A stretch of DNA of 64,000 nt from Deinococcus psychrotolerans (GTDB lineage Bacteria; Deinococcota; Deinococci; Deinococcales; Deinococcaceae): positions 186,001 through 250,000 of the forward strand of contig NZ_CP034184.1 of NCBI RefSeq assembly GCF_003860465.1. Direction: 5' to 3'. Shown here in pieces: positions 61,855 to 64,000 of this stretch. Every line of letters starts with the position of its first letter. Position 1 is the stretch's first letter. The position numbers were made by a program, and so were the translations under genes. The notes under the pieces were generated by a model. The model had not been told where the DNA came from. It made no database searches and saw only the letters and a list, made by a program, of their open reading frames with translations.

Positions 61855-63518
61855 CTTGCCGCCGTCAGCGCCGTCGGTTGCGAACGCCCCAGATCAATGA
61901 TCTGGTCGACGTCGACCTGATCGCCTGGAGTGTGGGTGATGTGAATGACGGTGCTGCGGCGCTTCAACGCCCGGATGATCTGGTTGACCAGCGTCTGATC
62001 GCTGAGCGTGAGGTGGGCGCTGGGTTCATCGAGCAGCGTGATGGGTCTGGCGGCAATCAGGGCGCTGAGCAGGGTGATGATCTGACGTTGCCCGGCAGAG
62101 AAGCGCTCCGGCGTCAGAACGCTCTCCAGATCGACATTCAGCGCCGCCATCCAACCCTGGAGTTCAGCGCTCTTGATGGCTGCCTGGATGTCTGCGTCAC
62201 TCACGTCCGTATCGTACAGACGCAAGTTTTCGCGCAGCGAATCGTGAATGAGGGGCTGCTGTTGACTCGCCACCCACAGCTGCTTGCGGCGCTCCCACGG
62301 GTTCAGGTGCTCCGCGCGTTGGCCGCCCAGCAGCACCGCGCCGGAATGGGGACGCAGGGTGCCGTCGATCAAGCGGCTCAGCGTGGTTTTCCCGCTTCCA
62401 CTGGGTCCCACGATCAAGATGTGCTGACCGGGTGAGGCGCTCAGGTTGATGCTTTGCAGCAGCGGGCGGTCCGCGAGGTGGTACTGGAGACTTTGGATGT
62501 CGAGTTGGCCTGCATCTGCCCGTACTTCCTGCTTCCCGGTCGGCCCGGTGTCTGCGTCTGCTGTTTCCACGCCGACCGTTTTGGCAAAGTGAGCTGAGAT
62601 GCGCTGGAGACTTGCCTGAAGGGCATGTAGGTCCGCACTTTCTCCCGCAATGATCGCCACTGGATCGCGCATCTGGACAATGGATCGCAGAAACATGACG
62701 ATCACGCCCACCGTGACCGCTTGTTGCCGGTAAGCGGAGAGCAGCATCAGCACGATTGCGAGTGTCCCGGTGAGGAGCAGCACATCACTGAGCACGAATT
62801 TCAGGTTGTTCAGGCTGATGGCTTTCACGTGCGCGTTCGTGAGGGTCTGCCGGACGCGCCGCACCCGGCTGAGGAGTGCGCTTGCGGGCCGGGGAGTTCC
62901 GAGTATCCGCAGGGCGTCACGCAGATTCAGCACGTCGAATGTCGCCGCGCGAACTTGCGCTTCGTTGTGGCGGACGTCCTGCCAGGCCCGCGAGAGCCGT
63001 TTGGGGCTGACGGAGAACGAGGCCAGCAGCGCGGCGGTGAGTCCGGTGAACAGCAGCCCCGGCAGGGGCGCTTGCGTGATGAGCTGGGCAGCGAGAAAGA
63101 CGACGGTGGCGGTCTGCATGATCAGGTTGGGGAACTGCGTACCGAAAACCTGAACGAGCTGGTTCGGGTCGGTGTCCAGCGTTTCCATCAAGTCGGCGTG
63201 ATGGTGCTGCTGATGCTGGTGATGCATGAGGAAAAAGTGCCGCAGTTGATCGCGGCGCAACTGGTTGACGGCTCGCCACGCCTGGCGGGACGCGAGATGC
63301 GTGACCAGCAGCGCGAGCAGCATGCTGGTCACGCTGAGCGCCAGGAACCAAGCAATCTGGATTTTCGCCTGGGCGGCTTGGTGGGTGTTCAGAGCGTCGA
63401 TGGCTTGCCCGAGAAAACGGGGTTGCAAGGCGCTGGTGAGGGCCTGCCCGATCATCAAGATGATCAGCAGCAGATATCCCCAGCGGTTTTTGAGCAGGTA
63501 CGGCAAGAGAGTCTTCAT
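61851..63518 (-). CDS. ABC exporter half-transporter, catalytic subunit
   Basis: 555 residues: six membrane helices (~15-305) and an ATPase domain (~330-545) with Walker A GPSGSGKTT, Walker B ITLLDEPSAHL (Glu present) and switch His in ITHTPGD. The signature is FSAGQRQ in place of LSGGQ. That change completes the degenerate site formed with the partner, while this subunit's Walker motifs pair with the partner's perfect LSGGQ. First gene of the pair. No peptidase domain is present. Confidence 0.88.
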   Translation of the reverse strand: MKTLLPYLLKNRWGYLLLIILMIGQALTSALQPRFLGQAIDALNTHQAAQAKIQIAWFLALSVTSMLLALLVTHLASRQAWRAVNQLRRDQLRHFFLMHHQHQQHHHADLMETLDTDPNQLVQVFGTQFPNLIMQTATVVFLAAQLITQAPLPGLLFTGLTAALLASFSVSPKRLSRAWQDVRHNEAQVRAATFDVLNLRDALRILGTPRPASALLSRVRRVRQTLTNAHVKAISLNNLKFVLSDVLLLTGTLAIVLMLLSAYRQQAVTVGVIVMFLRSIVQMRDPVAIIAGESADLHALQASLQRISAHFAKTVGVETADADTGPTGKQEVRADAGQLDIQSLQYHLADRPLLQSINLSASPGQHILIVGPSGSGKTTLSRLIDGTLRPHSGAVLLGGQRAEHLNPWERRKQLWVASQQQPLIHDSLRENLRLYDTDVSDADIQAAIKSAELQGWMAALNVDLESVLTPERFSAGQRQIITLLSALIAARPITLLDEPSAHLTLSDQTLVNQIIRALKRRSTVIHITHTPGDQVDVDQIIDLGRSQPTALTAAR

Positions 63519-64000
63519 CAGGCTGCAACTATTGTAGAGACTGGCTTGAATGACTCAGACCAGTCCATCCAGGATGGACGCGTCCGATAAGCAGGGTCAT
63601 CTCTGCTTTATGAGATGCGGGAGTGGGCTGGAATCACAACCTATATGCCTGACATCAGGGGCGTTCAAGGCGGATCTCCGGACGAACGCTTTTACCTTCG
63701 CTCGACAGTTCCTGCTGCCTCAACCTCGCCTGCCCAGCCTGTGGTCAAGTGGGACAAGGAAATATTCGCCACCGGAAAGCGTGCTGGAACTGAGACTATC
63801 AACGGGTATGACCCACGTCGTAGCGGGGCGGTGCACCCTGAGGATCAGCGGCCTTGGCCTGACACCCGACCACCTGCTGAGCTTGATTCAGGGTGCAGAA
63901 ACGCCGACAGAAGCGTGGCTACCGACTTACCTTGCCTGACTGAGTGAATCGAACGCACCCAATCGGATCAACCTCCCTACCGCTGGCACACCATCAGGGA
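63519..64000. other. Window end, no gene supported
   Basis: Two overlapping plus-strand frames (63550-63939 and 63615-63947) are open. The first has a plausible C-terminal part (LRLSTGMTHVVAGRCTLRIS) but no start signal or family. It may be a decayed gene. The upstream 60 nt should hold the exporter promoter. Confidence 0.3.

Noticed and set aside
1..64000. CRISPR array, rRNA or tRNA genes
   Set aside because: No regularly spaced repeats or cloverleaf-like segments were found when reading the window; a tRNA scan could not be run.

Overview
The window looks like Deinococcus or a close relative (inference from content; no rRNA or tRNA is present to confirm it). The DNA is GC-rich. Several genes have a TANNNT -10 box only 5-10 nt before the start codon, the leaderless style common in Deinococcus. 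The gene content also fits: a Ter stress locus, a class III PPK2 very like the D. radiodurans enzyme, and an abundance of GGDEF/EAL/HD-GYP proteins. Recombinases, an IS3-family element, a toxin-antitoxin pair and many broken genes suggest a plastic region such as a megaplasmid or accessory part of a chromosome.

Layout. 1-7.8 kb (+): a c-di-GMP array of PAS-GAF-HD-GYP (cut by the window edge), the stub of a GAF-GGDEF gene, a GAF-GGDEF-EAL gene and a 1064-residue PAS/GAF-GGDEF gene. 8-12.7 kb: a frameshifted S9 peptidase, a META-domain protein and a type-B carboxylesterase. 12.8-20.9 kb (-): an archaic (Csu-type) chaperone-usher fimbrial operon with four SCPU pilins, chaperone, usher and three tandem PKD lipoproteins that share an N-terminal half but not a C-terminal half. 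21-24.5 kb: serine recombinase, AbrB/Doc toxin-antitoxin, TPR-GGDEF cyclase. 25-30 kb: PRC-barrel/DUF2382 stress protein, lipid kinase, PPK2, alpha/beta hydrolase, WGxxGxxG-CTERM protein. 30-34 kb: PilJ-PAS-GAF-GGDEF cyclase and a tyrosine recombinase with an early stop. 35.4-47.4 kb: a Ter locus with the PRTase-HAD-StiP/PELOTA-aldolase biosynthetic module (its ATP-grasp gene reduced to ends), DUF808, MgtC, DedA, TerC behind a yybP-ykoY Mn2+ riboswitch, a broken DUF475 gene, a SEDS protein, TerB and TerD. 47.8-59.3 kb: a second, inverted c-di-GMP array that repeats the gene order of the first, split by a PAS-GGDEF-GAF-HD-GYP gene that carries an IS3-family insertion and an amber codon. 59.5-63.5 kb: recombinase debris and a heterodimeric ABC exporter.

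How it fits together. Eight intact or near-intact c-di-GMP enzymes and several fragments lie in 64 kb, beside a surface fimbria operon, a typical target of such signalling. The best-preserved phosphodiesterase begins with a LOV domain carrying the photoactive cysteine motif and overlaps a diguanylate cyclase by 4 nt, so blue light may control c-di-GMP here. Comparison of the two arrays shows a large inverted duplication followed by different losses in each copy and probable gene conversion of the GGDEF-EAL halves. The Ter locus links Mn2+ sensing to TerC, TerB/TerD and a nucleoside-like metabolite pathway, but two of its expected members are decayed.
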